Assembly: GCA_030540075.1 (NCBI GenBank)
Contig: JAUNWX010000009.1
Coordinates: 14,607 to 67,382, forward strand
Direction: 5' to 3'
DNA: 52,776 nt
Source: Lachnospiraceae bacterium
GTDB taxonomy: Bacteria; Bacillota; Clostridia; Lachnospirales; Lachnospiraceae
Shown: positions 52,151-52,776 of the stretch, one piece after another
Position numbering within the stretch: the first letter of the stretch is position 1
Layout: every line of letters starts with the position of its first letter
Notes under the pieces: generated by a model
Told to the model about the DNA's origin: nothing
The model's input: only the letters and a program-made list of their open reading frames with translations
Database searches by the model: none
Program-made: the position numbers and the translations under genes

Positions 52151-52776
52151 ATGAGCGATATTTTACGGGATCTCGTGGAGCCGGCAGAGCTCGTCGCGAT
52201 CAGAGTCGGCGGCGAATCGGTTCAGTTCAAGGTGGAGAAGGGCCTGACGATCGGGCGCCAACGGCTGTTCGCTCGCAGAAACCAGGCCGAAATCGCGCTC
52301 GACTATCCCTTCCTCGCACATACGCAGGGCCGGCTCGCCCACTATCTCGGCGAGTGGCACTACGAGAATCTGACGAACGCCAACACGACGAGCATCAATG
52401 GCATCGCGCTGCCGAAGGGGGAGGATCGTCTGCTTCAGAATGGCGATATCATCCGCATCCAGAAGGCGGGCGAGCAGCTGATTCTCGTGTTCCTGCTCCG
52501 CTTCGACGGTGAGCTCGTCTGGAAGAAGCTGCCGCTCCGGAAGGAGCAGTCAGTCTACCATATCTACAGCCATGTTGGCCGGGACCTCTCGACGCCGGAG
52601 CCGGGCAGCCCGGAGAAGCCGGACGAGCACCATGCGCTGATCCGCTACATCTACGGTCACTGGCAGGTGGAGGATGTGCAGACGGAGCGCGGCGTCTATG
52701 TCAATCAGAAGCGGGTGGAGGGCGTCATGGTCCTCTCGCCGAACGACGTCATCAACATCGGCGACACCGTCTTTTA
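52151..52776 (+). CDS. FHA-domain protein, 5' part only (cut by window edge)
   Basis: The frame is open from ATG 52151 (GGGAGG six bases upstream) to the edge, 208 residues. Two forkhead-associated domains are visible. The first (about 20-110) runs VQFKVEKGLTIGRQ, then NLTNANTTSINGIALPKG and LLQNGDIIRI. The second (about 135-208) runs VYHIYSHVGRDLS, then RGVYVNQKRVEG and LSPNDVINIGDTVF. FHA domains bind phosphothreonine. Tandem N-terminal FHA domains occur in type VII secretion ATPases (EssC) and in FHA-linked ABC proteins; both usually continue with membrane and ATPase parts that lie outside the window. Which one cannot be decided here. Confidence 0.85.
   Translation, partial: MSDILRDLVEPAELVAIRVGGESVQFKVEKGLTIGRQRLFARRNQAEIALDYPFLAHTQGRLAHYLGEWHYENLTNANTTSINGIALPKGEDRLLQNGDIIRIQKAGEQLILVFLLRFDGELVWKKLPLRKEQSVYHIYSHVGRDLSTPEPGSPEKPDEHHALIRYIYGHWQVEDVQTERGVYVNQKRVEGVMVLSPNDVINIGDTVF

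Overview
The window is a 52.8-kb, gene-dense, GC-rich stretch from a low-GC-phylum anaerobe, most likely a Clostridia/Lachnospiraceae-type genome. Supporting signs are strong AGGAGG ribosome sites, a T-box leader before thrS, the order rimP-nusA-ylxR-ylxQ-infB-rbfA-nrnA-truB, lipoprotein transporters with YesN/YesM-type two-component systems, an SLH-domain protein and an M28-like protein. The genus cannot be resolved by eye. Most genes lie on the minus strand, and long antisense ORFs mirror almost every real gene because of GC-rich third positions.

Layout. 1-3150: end of a plus-strand gene, then (minus) a TRIC-type channel gene and thrS with a complete T-box leader. 3155-11900: a three-gene ABC importer (ATPase with a large insertion, fused permease, binding lipoprotein) behind an inverted-repeat operator, preceded by a second binding lipoprotein, a YesM-type kinase and a YesN-type regulator, so a likely three-component sensing circuit controls the importer. 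12055-13310: a DNPH1/Rcl-like nucleotide hydrolase, tRNA-Pro(TGG), and a small Ala-rich secreted protein with codon use typical of high expression. 13490-20592: AEC transporter, degenerate M28 peptidase-like membrane protein, a small conserved-looking protein, an OmpR-type two-component pair and a UvrD-like helicase whose start codon sits inside a hairpin. 20743-24937: gltX, pnp (structured leader) and rpsO. 25213-33168: the rimP-to-truB translation/transcription operon, ending in a TruB-RibF fusion and beginning with a RimP that lacks its C-terminal domain.

33344-39051: an NSS transporter, a BTAD-type regulator with a degenerate GGDEF-like tail, a His-rich metal-efflux-like permease, and pyrG with a leader attenuator. 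39425-47182: a MacAB-like exporter operon with an SLH protein, divergent from its two-component system. The two divergent promoters share one architecture (TTTCAG repeats about 11 bp apart, 10 bp, TAGAATG), which points to one response regulator controlling both. 47219-50612: asparaginase, NudC-type hydrolase and MATE transporter. 50810-52776: a possible IS200/IS605-like right-end remnant, a LacI-family regulator with a likely self-operator, and the start of a two-FHA-domain protein cut by the window edge.

The most novel-looking items are the shared-architecture divergent promoter region at 44.73-44.88 kb, the TruB-RibF fusion, the C-terminally reduced RimP, the M28 pseudoenzyme, the Ala-rich secreted protein, and the ABC ATPase with an insertion between Q-loop and signature motif.
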